Below, in pieces: positions 13,083 to 23,145 of a DNA stretch of 64,000 nucleotides (position 1 is its first letter; every line of letters starts with the position of its first letter). The stretch comes from Candidatus Propionivibrio dominans (GTDB lineage Bacteria; Pseudomonadota; Gammaproteobacteria; Burkholderiales; Rhodocyclaceae). Under the pieces are notes generated by a model that saw only the letters and a list, made by a program, of their open reading frames with translations, made no database searches and was not told the origin of the DNA. Location: positions 1 through 64,000 of the forward strand of contig JADJNC010000019.1 of NCBI GenBank assembly GCA_016709335.1. Reading direction: 5' to 3'. The position numbers were made by a program, and so were the translations under genes.

Positions 13083-13433
13083 ATGCGCTGGCTCTCTGTT
13101 GTGCTGGTCGCCGTGCTTTTGCTGTTGCAGTATCCGCTATGGCTGGGCAAGGGGGGCTGGCTGAGGGTCTGGGATGTCGACCGTCAGTTGCAGGAGCAGA
13201 AAGAGGCCAACAAAAAGCTCGAAGTGCGCAATGCCGGGCTGGATGCCGAAGTGCGCGATCTCAAGCAGGGTTACGACGCCATCGAGGAACGCGCGCGCTT
13301 CGAGCTGGGCATGATCAAACAGGACGAGGTCTTCGTCCAAATCCCGGAAAAAACTTTGCCGGAAAAATCTCTGCCGGAGAAATCGATGCCGGACAAACTC
13401 CCGCAGAAACCTGCTTCCGAAAAGGTGAAATAG
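13083..13433 (+). CDS. ftsB: Cell division protein FtsB
   Basis: This 116-residue protein has one N-terminal membrane helix (about 3-20), a short periplasmic [14 protein letters not shown] motif and a coiled coil (about 30-80, [20 protein letters not shown]), the layout of FtsB. FtsB joins FtsL and FtsQ in the divisome to activate septal peptidoglycan synthesis. Position after eno is the standard one for ftsB. The C-terminus is unusual: four to five short Pro-Glu-Lys repeats ([18 protein letters not shown]) followed by a Lys-rich end. Confidence 0.92.
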   Translation: MRWLSVVLVAVLLLLQYPLWLGKGGWLRVWDVDRQLQEQKEANKKLEVRNAGLDAEVRDLKQGYDAIEERARFELGMIKQDEVFVQIPEKTLPEKSLPEKSMPDKLPQKPASEKVK

Positions 13434-13449
13434 CAGTTTTTTCGGTGCC

Positions 13450-14130
13450 CTATTCGAGTTCGATTTGTCCGGAAACGCTTGCGCTGACCTGCGACTCACC
13501 GGCCTCCATCGGCATCGGGGCCGCGTCCGCCACCATCGCTTTGGCTGCGGTACGGAAAACCGGCTGAACAAATCTTCCGCTGGTATTCACCGAGAGCTGC
13601 TTGATGCGATAAGGTTTGCCGAGTGCGTCTGCAATTACCCTGGCACGATCCTTGAAAGCCGTGATGGCGTCGAGCATTGCTTCGTTTTCAGCCTTCTTGC
13701 GGGTCGCAGGAGATGGTTGCAATACAAGATTGGAGACCCCGAGCGAGGTCTGGAGCTTGCCAAGCAGTTCGGACAGGGCAGCAGTGTCGCCGGATTCCAG
13801 CGAAAGTTCCGATCGCATGCGCCAGGCTTCAATCTTTCCGCCTTTCGAGTAAACCGGATAAGTACTGGTGCCAGCGCTCTGTGTTTTTACCGCTGGGTAG
13901 GCCCTGGCGGTCTTCAGGGCGTCCGCAATCAGACTGTTGACCTGTCTGGACAACTCGCCTGGCGTTGTTCCGGTGGCTTCTGCCGAGACCACCACATGAA
14001 CCAGATCGTTGATGGCGGGGCGGCTCGCTTCGGCTGAAAGCTCAACGGTCATCGGTGCTGCAAATGCCGGTATGGCGAGTAGCAAGGCCAGCAGGTTTAG
14101 CGTGCGCATTGCTCGTAGAACAGGTGTCAT
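13450..14130 (-). CDS. SIMPL-domain (DUF541) secreted protein
   Basis: The 226-residue protein has a signal peptide (hydrophobic NLLALLLAIPAFAA) and a SIMPL/DUF541 domain (VELSAEASRPAINDLVHVVV, then GTSTYPVYSKGGKIEAWR, and TAFKDRARVIADALG). Bacterial SIMPL proteins are periplasmic or outer-membrane associated; their biochemical role is not settled. The start at 14130 has AAGGAAAA upstream. It converges on ftsB (16 bp between stops) and is divergent from the peroxiredoxin gene. Confidence 0.85.
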   Translation of the reverse strand: MTPVLRAMRTLNLLALLLAIPAFAAPMTVELSAEASRPAINDLVHVVVSAEATGTTPGELSRQVNSLIADALKTARAYPAVKTQSAGTSTYPVYSKGGKIEAWRMRSELSLESGDTAALSELLGKLQTSLGVSNLVLQPSPATRKKAENEAMLDAITAFKDRARVIADALGKPYRIKQLSVNTSGRFVQPVFRTAAKAMVADAAPMPMEAGESQVSASVSGQIELE

Positions 14131-14345
14131 GAATTTTCCTTGTCTGGATGCTCGAATGATTTCCGTTGTCTGTGGTCTATGGAAAGGTTTGATCAATTGA
14201 ACTGAAACGAATGCTTGCGTTTCCATTTGACTATTGTAGCGTGATGCAGACTTCGATTACTTGTAGTCAGATGCAGTAAGCTTGGTTAGAATCCGACTCA
14301 CCCTGTCGCTATGCTGCGAATGAGTGGGTTCATTGAGGAGTCAAA

Positions 14346-14816
14346 ATGCTGAAAGTTGGACAGGCGGCACCGATGTTCGTCCTCCCCGATGCGGATATGG
14401 AGCCCTTTGATATTGCCCAGTTTCACGGCAAGAACAACGTCATTCTCTTCTTTTACCCGAGAGATGACACACCGGGCTGTACGCTCGAAGCAACCGATTT
14501 TTCTGATCATGAGGATGAGTTTTTGCGTCACGAATGCACGGTCGTCGGCATCAGCCGTGATGACTGCATCAAGCACGCCGAGTTTCGTGACAAGCATGGT
14601 ATTTCCGTTCGTCTGCTGTCGGATTCCGAGGGCGCGGCGTGCAAGCAGTATGGTGTGTGGCAGGCGAAAGAAGTCGATGGTGTCAAAAGACACGGTATCG
14701 TGCGTTCGACTTTCGTCATCGACAAACAAGGTGTGCTCCGCATCGCGCTTTACGGAGTCAATGCCAAAGGCCACGCGCTGGATGTTCTGCGTGTGGTGAA
14801 GGAACTTAATTCATGA
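14346..14816 (+). CDS. bcp: Thioredoxin-dependent peroxiredoxin (Bcp/PrxQ family)
   Basis: At 156 residues this matches the Bcp/PrxQ subgroup. The peroxidatic cysteine is Cys45 in DTPGCTLEA, preceded by FFYPRD. The resolving cysteine often found five residues later is absent; other cysteines (HEC, DDC, AAC) might serve, or it may work as a one-Cys enzyme. It reduces hydrogen peroxide and organic peroxides in the cytoplasm. GAGGAG lies just upstream of the ATG. It overlaps the next gene by ATGA, so the two are coupled. Confidence 0.93.
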   Translation: MLKVGQAAPMFVLPDADMEPFDIAQFHGKNNVILFFYPRDDTPGCTLEATDFSDHEDEFLRHECTVVGISRDDCIKHAEFRDKHGISVRLLSDSEGAACKQYGVWQAKEVDGVKRHGIVRSTFVIDKQGVLRIALYGVNAKGHALDVLRVVKELNS

Positions 14817-15307
14817 ATAGGCAAGTTGTAAAAAACACCGTCGTTACCCTCGACTACAGCGTAACCGACCCCGATGGTGAACTCGTCGATGCCGGTCAGG
14901 AACCGCTCGTTTATCTGCACGGCGGTTACGATGATATTTTCCCGATGATAGAAGAAGCCGTTCAGGAGAAAAGGATTGGTGAGTCGGTCATTGTAAAAAT
15001 GCAGCCGGACGATGCTTTCGGCGAGTACGATGCCGATTTGATCCAGATTGAACCGCGTACGGGTTTCCCCGAGGAGTTGCAGGTCGGCATGCAGTTCGAG
15101 GGCGTACCGGACAGTGATGACGATGACGATATCCTGATCTATCGCGTTACCGAAATTGCCGATGACAAAGTGGTGCTCGACGGCAATCATCCCCTGGCCG
15201 GCATGGCCCTGGTGTTTACCTGTACGGTGACTGATGTGCGCCCGGCCAGTGCACAGGAGATCGAGCACGGGCATATCCACGAGGGTGATTGCGAGCACGA
15301 CGACTGA
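14813..15307 (+). CDS. slyD: FKBP-type peptidyl-prolyl isomerase, SlyD-like
   Basis: The 164-residue protein has the SlyD arrangement: a split FKBP domain (VVTLDYSVTDPDGELVDAG; PLAGMALVFTCTVTDVRPA) with an inserted flap domain (PDDAFGEYDADLIQIEPRTG). The flap contains an unusual acidic run, DSDDDDD, and the C-terminus is His/Asp-rich (EIEHGHIHEGDCEHDD), a short version of the SlyD metal-binding tail. SlyD catalyses proline isomerisation, acts as a chaperone and delivers nickel to hydrogenases. Its start overlaps the peroxiredoxin stop. Confidence 0.9.
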   Translation: MNRQVVKNTVVTLDYSVTDPDGELVDAGQEPLVYLHGGYDDIFPMIEEAVQEKRIGESVIVKMQPDDAFGEYDADLIQIEPRTGFPEELQVGMQFEGVPDSDDDDDILIYRVTEIADDKVVLDGNHPLAGMALVFTCTVTDVRPASAQEIEHGHIHEGDCEHDD

Positions 15308-15362
15308 ACAAAAGTTTTCGGCAAGAAGGCGGCTCAATCGCTGTGTTGCTGGTTTTGAACAA

Positions 15363-16286
15363 TCAGTTTGTCTTGTAGGGCCGCACTTCGAAGCGAAAGA
15401 GCGTCGGGGATTCACTGTCGATGATGACTTTCACCCACCCCATGACGGGATAGCCAAAGCTTTCGACGCGGGTGAAGTTGGCGATTCGTTCTTTTGTTTC
15501 CGGGTGGCGTAGCGGATGGTCAATGCGATGCCAGTGCGTGTCGCCATGCAAGACAAGTACCTGGCCCGGGAAGGCCAGCGTTTCGCTACGCAGGACATCA
15601 AGCAGTTCGCGATAGCCGTTGTCTGCAAAGCCGGCAGCGAAGTGTTTGAAGCCGGGGTTGCCCTGCATGACAACGACGATGCCCGCGGATTGTTCGCGCC
15701 GTACCTGGGCAAATCCCTGTTTGAGCCAATCGATCACCAGCGTGTTGCGCGAGCGGTATTCATCGCCCGGCTCCTTGCTCACGCCGAAATTGTTGTTCGG
15801 GCCGGGAACATTGAGCGACACGAAGAGTACCGGCCCAAGCCGCCAGCGAAGATGTTCCGGGAATGCCGCGGATTGCTGTTCGACCGGGATTCTGTTTTGC
15901 CCGAGTGAGAGCGGCTCGGCGAAGAAGACCGCGCGCAACTTGCCCAGGCGCTCCAGCTCGGAGTAATGACCGGCATCAGGCAGCGTGCAGTCGGTCCATT
16001 CATTGTCGCCAGGAACGTAGATGAAGGGTAGCCTGGAGGCATTGAAAAGGGCATGGCGATCATGAACAGTCTCGTCGCTGCACCTGGCATTGCTCGCCTT
16101 GAAATCGCCAACATGGACAATGAAGTCGAGATGTTCAGCACTGATGGTTTCGATCATCGCTGGCAGTTCGCGTCGCTCGTAGTCGCTGTAAGGTATGTCG
16201 CCGATCAGGGCAAAGCGCCAGGTTTCGGCGTGTATGCCGAAAGCCATCAACACGCCAAGGGCAGCCAGCAGATTTCTCACCGGCAC
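15363..16286 (-). CDS. Secreted metallophosphoesterase
   Basis: The 307-residue product has a signal peptide ([16 protein letters not shown]) and a calcineurin-like phosphoesterase domain with the metal-binding motifs GDI, HVGDFK, GDNEW and HGDTHWHRI in the right order. It probably hydrolyses phosphoesters in the periplasm; the substrate is unknown. The frame starts at a GTG (16286) that overlaps the end of mutS by ten bases, with AAGG upstream inside mutS, implying cotranscription; a second GTG at 16280 is possible. Nothing links its function to mismatch repair. Confidence 0.85.
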   Translation of the reverse strand: MPVRNLLAALGVLMAFGIHAETWRFALIGDIPYSDYERRELPAMIETISAEHLDFIVHVGDFKASNARCSDETVHDRHALFNASRLPFIYVPGDNEWTDCTLPDAGHYSELERLGKLRAVFFAEPLSLGQNRIPVEQQSAAFPEHLRWRLGPVLFVSLNVPGPNNNFGVSKEPGDEYRSRNTLVIDWLKQGFAQVRREQSAGIVVVMQGNPGFKHFAAGFADNGYRELLDVLRSETLAFPGQVLVLHGDTHWHRIDHPLRHPETKERIANFTRVESFGYPVMGWVKVIIDSESPTLFRFEVRPYKTN

Positions 16287-18841
16287 AGTGCCTTGAGTTC
16301 GTAGAGTACGTCGAGCGCCTGCTTCGGCGTCAACTCGTTGGGATCGATGGCGGCCAGTCGCACCAGGGCCGGATCAGGATCCGCTGCAAGCTGCTCCGGA
16401 ATCGATGCAAAGAGATCCGGCTGCAGCGGATTGATCGACGCGCGCTGCTCGAATTCGCGCAATTGTCGACGTGCCGCCTTGACCACCGCTGCCGGAATTC
16501 CGGCCAGTGCGGCCACCTGGATGCCGTAGCTCTGGTTGGCCGGGCCTTCCTCGACGGCATGCAGGAAGACGATGCGTTCGCCGTGCTCAACTGCATCGAG
16601 ATGCACGTTGGCCAGGTCGGGGTATTCGTTGGCGAGCAGGGTGAGCTCGAAGTAGTGCGTGGCGAACAGCGTCAGGGCGCGATTTTTTTCGAGCAGATGG
16701 CGGCAGATGGCGAACGCCAGCGCCATGCCGTCGAAGGTCGAGGTGCCGCGCCCGACTTCATCCATCAGTACCAGGCTGTATTCGGTGGCGTGGTGCAGGA
16801 TGGCCGCCGATTCGGTCATCTCGACCATGAAAGTCGAACTTCCGGAGGCGAGATCGTCGGAAGCGCCGATGCGCGTGAATATCTGGTCGAGCGGGCCAAG
16901 GACGACGCGATCAGCCGGTACGAAACTGCCAACGTGCGCCATCAGGGCGATCAGCGCCGTTTGCCGCATGTAGGTCGACTTGCCACCCATGTTCGGGCCG
17001 GTGATCAGGAGCAGGCGCCGCTTGTCGCCCAGCCTGGTATCGTTGGCAATGAAGGACTCGCCGCCGGCCAGTTCACCCTCGACGACCGGGTGGCGACCAC
17101 CTTCGATCAGCAGGCCGGGTTCTCCGGAAAACAGCGGCCGGCAGTAATTTCGTGCAAGCGCGATGTCGGCAAAGCAGGCCAGAAGATCGGTATGTGCCAC
17201 GGCGCGGGCGATGCGCTGCAATTGCGGCAGATCGGCCTGCAAGGCCGAAAGTATGCCCTCGTAGAGCAACTTCTCGCGCGCCAGCGCGCGCTCTTGCGCC
17301 GACAGTGCCTTGTCCTCGAACGCTTTCAATTCCGGCGTGATGTAGCGTTCGGCATTCTTCAGCGTTTGCCGGCGGCGGTAGTCCTCCGGTACTTTCGTCG
17401 CATTGGCGTTGGTGATCTCGATGTAGAAACCATGCACGCGGTTGTACTCGACCTTCAGGTTGGCGATGCCCGTGCGCTCGCGTTCGCGTGCTTCGAGTTC
17501 GACGAGGAATGCGCCGCAGTTGTCGTTGAGCGCGCGCAGTTCGTCGAGATCGGCATCAAAGCCATTGGCGATGACGCCTCCGTCGCGGATCAATGCGGCG
17601 GGTTCCGGCAGAATGCAGCGAGTCAGCAGGTCAAGTACGGCCGCAGGCGTGGCCAGCTCGGTGTGTAGTTCGGCAAGCAGAGGTGCCGGCGAGGCATTCA
17701 GCGGTGCGCGCAGTTCAGCCAGCCGATGCAGACTGTCGCGCAGGCCGGAGAGATCTCGCGGGCGAGCGCTGCAGAGCGCGATCCGACCGGCAATGCGTTC
17801 GATGTCGGCAAAGCCGCGCAACGCCAGACGTAGCTCGCGCAGCGATCGGCCACCGTCATCGAGCAGGATTTCGACTGCCGCATGGCGCGCTGCCGGAAAG
17901 GACGGGTCGCGCAGTGGGTGGTGCAGGGCGTGGCGCAACAAGCGCGCGCCCATCGAGGTGATGCAGGTATCGAGCAGGCTGCACAGCGTCGGTGACGGCT
18001 GGCCGCGCAGTGTTTCGGTGAGTTCGAGGTTGCGCCGGGTCGCCGGGTCGAGACCAAGAAAAGTGCCATCGCGTTCGACGCTGAGCGCCTGCACATGCGG
18101 CAGGGCACGGGTTTGCGTCGCCTGGGCATAGCGCAACAGGGCTCCAGCGGCAGCAATCCCCGAGCGCAAGCCCTCGGCGCCAAAACCGGAGAGCGACGCC
18201 GTGCGGAAATGCGTGCACAACTCGCGCGTCGCGGCTTCGCTGTCGAAATGCCAGTCCGGCTGGCGGGTGAGCGCGGCCTCCGGAGTAAAGGGCAGTTGGA
18301 GGCTTTCGGCGATGACGATTTCAGCCGGACGGATGCGATCAAGCGTGCCGGCAAGTTTATCTAAGCTGATTTCGGATACACGAAACTCGCCACTTGCCAG
18401 ATTAAGCCAGGCCAATCCGGCGGCTTGCCGGCTTGCGGCCACCGCCAGCAGCAGAATGTCGCGTTTCTCGTCGACCAGCGCGGCGTCGGTCAACGTGCCG
18501 GGGGTGACAATGCGGGCCACGGCTCGTTCGACCGGCCCCTTGCTGGTTGCCGGGTCGCCAGTCTGCTCACAGATCACTACCGATTCACCGAGTTTGACGA
18601 GGCGGGCAAGATACTGTTCGACGGCGTGATACGGCACACCGGCCATCTTGATCGGCGTACCGGCGCTCTGGCCGCGCGTGGTCAGCGTGATGTCGAGCAG
18701 GCGAGCGGCTTTCTCGGCGTCGTCAAAGAACAGCTCGTAGAAATCGCCCATCCGGTAAAACAGCAGCAGACCCGGATGCTGCGCCTTGAGGCGCAGGTAC
18801 TGCTGCATCATCGGCGTATGTTTTTCGAGATCGTCAAGCAT
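16277..18841 (-). CDS. mutS: DNA mismatch repair protein MutS
   Basis: This is a full-length 854-residue MutS. The N-terminal mismatch-recognition domain carries the Phe-x-Glu motif in MGDFYELF, followed by connector, core, clamp and ATPase domains. The Walker A is in [13 protein letters not shown], Walker B in [16 protein letters not shown], and the C-terminal helix-turn-helix dimerisation region is present. MutS recognises mispairs and small loops and recruits MutL. It is transcribed away from the suhB-side gap and runs into the phosphoesterase gene. Confidence 0.98.
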   Translation of the reverse strand: MLDDLEKHTPMMQQYLRLKAQHPGLLLFYRMGDFYELFFDDAEKAARLLDITLTTRGQSAGTPIKMAGVPYHAVEQYLARLVKLGESVVICEQTGDPATSKGPVERAVARIVTPGTLTDAALVDEKRDILLLAVAASRQAAGLAWLNLASGEFRVSEISLDKLAGTLDRIRPAEIVIAESLQLPFTPEAALTRQPDWHFDSEAATRELCTHFRTASLSGFGAEGLRSGIAAAGALLRYAQATQTRALPHVQALSVERDGTFLGLDPATRRNLELTETLRGQPSPTLCSLLDTCITSMGARLLRHALHHPLRDPSFPAARHAAVEILLDDGGRSLRELRLALRGFADIERIAGRIALCSARPRDLSGLRDSLHRLAELRAPLNASPAPLLAELHTELATPAAVLDLLTRCILPEPAALIRDGGVIANGFDADLDELRALNDNCGAFLVELEARERERTGIANLKVEYNRVHGFYIEITNANATKVPEDYRRRQTLKNAERYITPELKAFEDKALSAQERALAREKLLYEGILSALQADLPQLQRIARAVAHTDLLACFADIALARNYCRPLFSGEPGLLIEGGRHPVVEGELAGGESFIANDTRLGDKRRLLLITGPNMGGKSTYMRQTALIALMAHVGSFVPADRVVLGPLDQIFTRIGASDDLASGSSTFMVEMTESAAILHHATEYSLVLMDEVGRGTSTFDGMALAFAICRHLLEKNRALTLFATHYFELTLLANEYPDLANVHLDAVEHGERIVFLHAVEEGPANQSYGIQVAALAGIPAAVVKAARRQLREFEQRASINPLQPDLFASIPEQLAADPDPALVRLAAIDPNELTPKQALDVLYELKALCR

Positions 18842-18884
18842 GGGTTTACCTGAAGATGGAGTGGCGGTTGCGCCCGCCTTTGGA

Positions 18885-19694
18885 TCAGGCTTGCAGCGCC
18901 GGAGTGCGGTAGCCGTCGATCACTTGCAGCATCTGCGAGAAAACCCTGGGGGTACCGGCAATGACGTTGCCGGTTTCCAGATAGTTCTGGTCGCCGGCAA
19001 GGTCGCTGACCAGACCGCCGGCTTCGGTGATGAGCAGGCATCCGGCAGCAATATCCCAGGGCGACAGGCCGAACTCCCAGAAGCCGTCGAGGCGGCCACA
19101 GGCCACGTAGGCCAGGTCGAGCGAGGCCGCACCGGGGCGGCGGATACCGGAAGTGCGTTGCGTGAGCTCCCTGAAAATACCGATGTAAGCGTCAAAGTGC
19201 TCGAAAATGCGGTACGGGAATCCGGTGCCAAGCAGCGCGTCTTCCAGCTTCAGACATTTGGTGACGCGAATGCGGCGTTCGTTAAGGAAAGCGCCACCGC
19301 CCTTGCTGGCAGTAAACATTTCATTGCGCGTGGTGTCAAAAACGACAGCCTGGTTGGGTTGTCCCTTGTGCGTCAGACCAATGGATACGGCGTACTGAGG
19401 GAAGCCGTGGATGAAATTGGTCGTGCCGTCGAGCGGATCAATGATCCACTGGTACTCGGCTCCGGCGCCTTTGCCGGGGGTGCGGCCCGACTCTTCTGCT
19501 AGAATTCCGTAGTCTGGATAAGCCTCGCGCAACACCTCGATAATGGCGGCTTCAGCGGCTTTATCCACTTCCGTGACATAGTCGCTTTGCTGCTTGGTCG
19601 TTATCTTGAGGTGTTCAATATCATTCGCGGCGCGGTTGATGATCTGGCTGGCGCGGCGAGCGGCCTTGACCATGATATTCAGAGCTGGATGCAT
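18885..19694 (-). CDS. suhB: Inositol-1-monophosphatase family protein SuhB
   Basis: The 269-residue protein has the inositol monophosphatase signatures: EESG (metal ligand), [12 protein letters not shown], and [15 protein letters not shown]. The family hydrolyses inositol monophosphate; bacterial SuhB also joins the rRNA antitermination complex. The ATG at 19694 starts the conserved region ([15 protein letters not shown]); upstream in-frame codons run into the divergent trmJ promoter and are not coding. It is divergent from trmJ, with 78 bp between the starts, and lies upstream of mutS. Confidence 0.95.
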   Translation of the reverse strand: MHPALNIMVKAARRASQIINRAANDIEHLKITTKQQSDYVTEVDKAAEAAIIEVLREAYPDYGILAEESGRTPGKGAGAEYQWIIDPLDGTTNFIHGFPQYAVSIGLTHKGQPNQAVVFDTTRNEMFTASKGGGAFLNERRIRVTKCLKLEDALLGTGFPYRIFEHFDAYIGIFRELTQRTSGIRRPGAASLDLAYVACGRLDGFWEFGLSPWDIAAGCLLITEAGGLVSDLAGDQNYLETGNVIAGTPRVFSQMLQVIDGYRTPALQA

Positions 19695-19772
19695 AGGTGT
19701 CTTTAAAAATCCGACGGGCGGCCAGTGCTTGCTGGTTCCGCCCGGTTCGTTTGAGGAATCGCGTATTCTAAT

Positions 19773-20552
19773 ATGAACCAGACTGCAACGCTGCCTTCTC
19801 CGCCCTTGCCCGGGGAGAAACGGCTCGAAAACATCCGCATCGTGCTCTCGCATACCAGCCATCCGGGCAATATCGGTGCGGTAGCTCGGGCAATGAAAAC
19901 AATGGGCTTGTCACGCCTCACTCTGGTTAATCCGAAAAATTTCCCTGACGACGAAGCCATGAGACGCGCGGTTGGGGCAGATGACATTCTGCAGCGAGCG
20001 ACAGTTTGCGATAGCCTTGATGCCGCATTGGCCGATACGCTCATTGCGTTAGCCGTTTCGGCGCGGCATCGCAGCCTGGGTCCGGCGCCCAGGTCGGCGC
20101 GCGAAGCCGCCCCCGAGGTTCTGGAATTGACCGGCAGTGGCGAGGTGGCACTGGTTTTTGGCAACGAGACGTCGGGCTTGTCCAATTTCGAAGTGCAGCG
20201 TTGTCAGCGTACTGTTTTCATTCCAGCCAATCCTGAATATACCTCGCTCAACCTGGCTTCGGCGGTTCAGTTGATTTGCTACGAACTGCGTCAGGCGGCA
20301 TTTGACGGTAATCCTCCGCTTTTCACCAAGGCGATTCCCTTCGCCTCGCCGCGCGCCACCCACGAGGATGTCGAGCGTTTCCATGCGCACCTTGAGCGCG
20401 TCATGATCGCTACCGGATTTCTCGATCCGCAGCAGCCAAAGCGGCTGTTGCCCAAGCTGCGCCGACTTTTTGCCCGGACGCAACTTGAGCGCGACGAGAT
20501 CAACATCCTGCGCGGTATCCTCGATGCCGTGGAAAAAAGGATCGGCCATTAG
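19773..20552 (+). CDS. trmJ: tRNA (cytidine/uridine-2'-O)-methyltransferase TrmJ
   Basis: The 259-residue SPOUT-class enzyme shows the SAM-binding knot motifs NIGAVARAMKTMGL, LVFGNETSGLSN and PANPEYTSLNLASAVQ, with a C-terminal helical extension typical of TrmJ. It methylates the ribose at position 32 of certain tRNAs. Its position beside suhB and before cysE-iscR is a common proteobacterial arrangement. Confidence 0.93.
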   Translation: MNQTATLPSPPLPGEKRLENIRIVLSHTSHPGNIGAVARAMKTMGLSRLTLVNPKNFPDDEAMRRAVGADDILQRATVCDSLDAALADTLIALAVSARHRSLGPAPRSAREAAPEVLELTGSGEVALVFGNETSGLSNFEVQRCQRTVFIPANPEYTSLNLASAVQLICYELRQAAFDGNPPLFTKAIPFASPRATHEDVERFHAHLERVMIATGFLDPQQPKRLLPKLRRLFARTQLERDEINILRGILDAVEKRIGH

Positions 20553-20655
20553 CCCACGGGCTATCAAGCGTAATACAAAAATCCTGAAATAAATGTTGAT
20601 AGAATCAGTCGGGTATTCTAGAATTGCCCCTCTGTTCGTTATGGAAAACAATTTC

Positions 20656-21408
20656 ATGTTTAGCCGTCTGCGCGAAGACATCCACTCGGTTTTTGAGCGT
20701 GATCCTGCTGCCCGCACCTCGTGGGAAGTTCTGACCTGCTATCCGGGTGTGCACGCGGTGATCCTGCACCGCCTGTCGCACTGGCTATGGGGTCATCAAC
20801 TGCGCTGGCTGGGGCGCCTGGTTTCGCATCTGGCGCGGTTTTTTACCGGAATCGAAATCCATCCGGGGGCGACGATCGGACGCCGCTTCTTTATCGACCA
20901 CGGCATGGGCGTGGTGATCGGTGAAACCGCAATCGTCGGTGACGACGTGACGCTTTATCATGGCGTGACGCTCGGCGGTACTTCATGGACCAAGGGCAGG
21001 CGCCACCCGACACTGGAAAATGGCGTCGTTATTGGTGCCGGCGCGCAAGTGCTCGGCCCGATCACGGTCGGTGCCGGTGCCAAGGTCGGATCCAATGCCG
21101 TGGTTGTCAAGAACGTTCCTGCTGGAACCACCGCCGTAGGCAATCCGGCGCGCATCATCGATACCGAACTGGCCCAGAAGCGCGAGGAGAAGGCCGGCCA
21201 GATGGGCTTTTCGGCGTATGCCCTGGCGAGCAATCAGGACGATCCGCTGGCCAAGGCCATTCACGGCCTGCTTGATCATGCCGTAGATACTGATCGCCGC
21301 ATCGACGTACTGCTCCGGAAGCTGGAGGACAGCGGCGTCAGTCTTGAGGACGAACTCGCTACGGCAGACAAGTTCGATCCTAAATACCTGAGTAAAATTG
21401 TTGACTAA
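20656..21408 (+). CDS. cysE: Serine O-acetyltransferase
   Basis: The 250-residue protein starts [20 protein letters not shown] and carries the hexapeptide left-handed beta-helix typical of CysE ([20 protein letters not shown] and following repeats) with the catalytic Asp/His in IDHGMG. It makes O-acetylserine from serine and acetyl-CoA for cysteine synthesis, supplying the substrate for the cysteine desulfurases just downstream. Three ATGs are in frame (20593, 20641, 20656); the last is closest to the family start and has GGAAAA upstream. The C-terminal extension after residue 180 is longer than minimal CysE. Confidence 0.94.
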   Translation: MFSRLREDIHSVFERDPAARTSWEVLTCYPGVHAVILHRLSHWLWGHQLRWLGRLVSHLARFFTGIEIHPGATIGRRFFIDHGMGVVIGETAIVGDDVTLYHGVTLGGTSWTKGRRHPTLENGVVIGAGAQVLGPITVGAGAKVGSNAVVVKNVPAGTTAVGNPARIIDTELAQKREEKAGQMGFSAYALASNQDDPLAKAIHGLLDHAVDTDRRIDVLLRKLEDSGVSLEDELATADKFDPKYLSKIVD

Positions 21409-21425
21409 TTTGTGGAACTTTTTGC

Positions 21426-21450
21426 ATAGTTGACTGAACTAATCAACTAT
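21426..21450. promoter_or_regulatory. IscR type 1 binding site
   Basis: The 25-bp palindrome starts ATAGTTGACT and ends AATCAACTAT, matching the ATA(S)YYGACT...AGTCRRSTAT pattern of IscR type 1 sites. It sits 15 bases before the iscR start, so [2Fe-2S]-IscR most likely represses its own operon when Fe-S supply is adequate. Confidence 0.85.
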
Positions 21451-21465
21451 TAACCAGGAGGCACT

Positions 21466-21957
21466 ATGCGATTGACAACCAAGGGACGTTTTGCGGTCAC
21501 CGCGATGATCGATCTGGCGTTGCGCAGTGGCGATGGCCCGGTAACATTGGCCGGCATCAGCGAACGGCAGAAGATTTCTCTCTCTTATCTCGAACAATTG
21601 TTCGGCAAGTTACGCCGCTACAGTCTGGTGGACAGCGTTCGCGGCCCTGGTGGTGGCTATTGTCTGGCACGACCGGGAGGACAGATCACCGTCGCCGACA
21701 TTGTTCGTGCCGTTGATGAGCAACTAGACGCAACGCAATGCGGCGGCAAGGAGAACTGCAAGGACGAAGAGCGCTGCATGACGCATGAACTGTGGGCCAC
21801 ACTGAATTCGAAGATGTACGACTATCTGAGCTCTGTGACGCTGTCCGACCTTGCCGAACAGCAACTGAAGAAGCTTGGCGGCGAGGTTTCGGTGCTCAGG
21901 GATGCGCGGCGCATCCGCGAGAATTCACGCGCCAAGTCGATGGCTGCTGCTGCCTGA
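21466..21957 (+). CDS. iscR: Fe-S cluster assembly transcriptional regulator IscR
   Basis: The 163-residue Rrf2-family protein has a winged helix (MRLTTKGRFAVTAMIDLALR) and the [2Fe-2S] ligands spaced as in IscR (Cys in QCGGKENCKDEERC plus His in MTH). IscR senses the Fe-S state and controls the isc operon and other iron or stress genes. AGGAGG precedes the ATG and the type 1 site overlaps the promoter. It heads a ten-gene cluster that ends at 28721. Confidence 0.97.
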   Translation: MRLTTKGRFAVTAMIDLALRSGDGPVTLAGISERQKISLSYLEQLFGKLRRYSLVDSVRGPGGGYCLARPGGQITVADIVRAVDEQLDATQCGGKENCKDEERCMTHELWATLNSKMYDYLSSVTLSDLAEQQLKKLGGEVSVLRDARRIRENSRAKSMAAAA

Positions 21958-21962
21958 AAACC

Positions 21963-23119
21963 ATGTTTGCGCCAGCCTATCTTGATTACAACGCGACCAC
22001 ACCGCTTGAACCGGCAGTGCTGGAAGCGATGCTGCCCTGGCTTTCTCGGCAGTTCGGCAATGCCTCGAGCCGGCATGAGTATGGTCGGGCGGCGCGGCAG
22101 GCAATCGATGAGGCACGTAGCCAGGTGGCCTCGGCAATCGGCGCGCATGCAACGGAAGTCGTATTTACCAGTGGTGGGTCGGAAGCGAACAACCTCTTCA
22201 TCAAGGGCGCGGCGGCGTGCATTAAACCTGGTTTGCTGGCGGTAAGCGCGATTGAGCATCCGTGTGTGATCAAACCCGCCGAACAACTGGTCAGGCGCGG
22301 CTGGCTGCTGCAAAACTGGCGGTTGATCACAACGGCCGGGTCGATGCACAGAATTACCAGGTCGTTCTGAAACAGAAGCCGAAGCTGGTCTCGGTGATGC
22401 TCGCCAACAACGAAACCGGGGTGCTGCAGGATATTGCGGCGCTGGCCACCCAGGCCAGGGCGACGGGTGCCTGGTTTCACACCGATGCGGTGCAGGCGGT
22501 GGGAAAGATCGCCGTCGATTTTCGCGCTTTGAACGCGGCCGGCGTTCATGCGCTGACCCTCTCGGCGCACAAGATCGGCGGGCCAAAAGGCGCGGCAGCC
22601 CTGGTGCTCGACAAGCGCGTCGAGCTGGAACCCTTGATTGCCGGTGGTGGCCACGAACGGGGATTGCGTTCAGGGACCGAAAACGTGGCGGCGATTGTCG
22701 GATTTGGAGTCGCCTGTGAATTGGCCGTACAGCAACTGGCAACGGCGGCGCCACGCCTGATCGCCTTGCGCGGACTGCTGGAAACCGGGCTGCGTGCCAT
22801 GGAGGCCACGCTATTTGCTGCCAGTGCCGAACGTCTGCCGAATACAGTTTATTTTGCCTTGCCCCGGGTGGATGGCGAGACGCTGGTGGGCCAGCTTGAT
22901 CGTGCCGGTTTTGCGCTGGCCAGTGGCGCCGCGTGCTCAAGTGCCAACCCGGAGCCATCGCATGTTTTGCGCGCCATGGGCGTTGCCCCTGAACTGGCGC
23001 GAGGCGCCGTGCGCATCAGCCTGGGTTCGGCCAGCACGTTAGCGCAAGTGAATGATTTTTTGAATACGTTGCAGATCACGCTGTCCAAACTGCAGCGGCT
23101 TACCGCCATTGCGGTTTAA
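21963..23119 (+). pseudogene. NifS-like cysteine desulfurase, frameshifted
   Basis: Two overlapping frames form one PLP-dependent desulfurase. The first supplies MFAPAYLDYNATTPLEPAVL and the aminotransferase N-terminus to VRRGWLLQ; the second continues KLAVDHNGRVDAQNY to the end. Adding one A to the AAAA run at 22312-22315 joins them as RGWLLQKLAVDHNG. The PLP lysine (SAHKIGGPKG) and catalytic cysteine (SGAACSSANPEPSH) are both present. It is a paralogue of the IscS that follows immediately. The start lies five bases after the iscR stop. A sequencing error is plausible because both halves remain fully conserved. Confidence 0.82.
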
Positions 23120-23145
23120 CCCTTGAACCCTACGGAGCGAAAGAA

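Noticed and set aside
16463-17668. Long plus-strand open frame over mutS
   Set aside because: Antisense to conserved MutS; composition follows the mutS codon pattern.
22262-23119. A separate short desulfurase gene starting inside the NifS-like gene
   Set aside because: It lacks the N-terminal third, which sits directly upstream in another frame; one base restores a whole protein.
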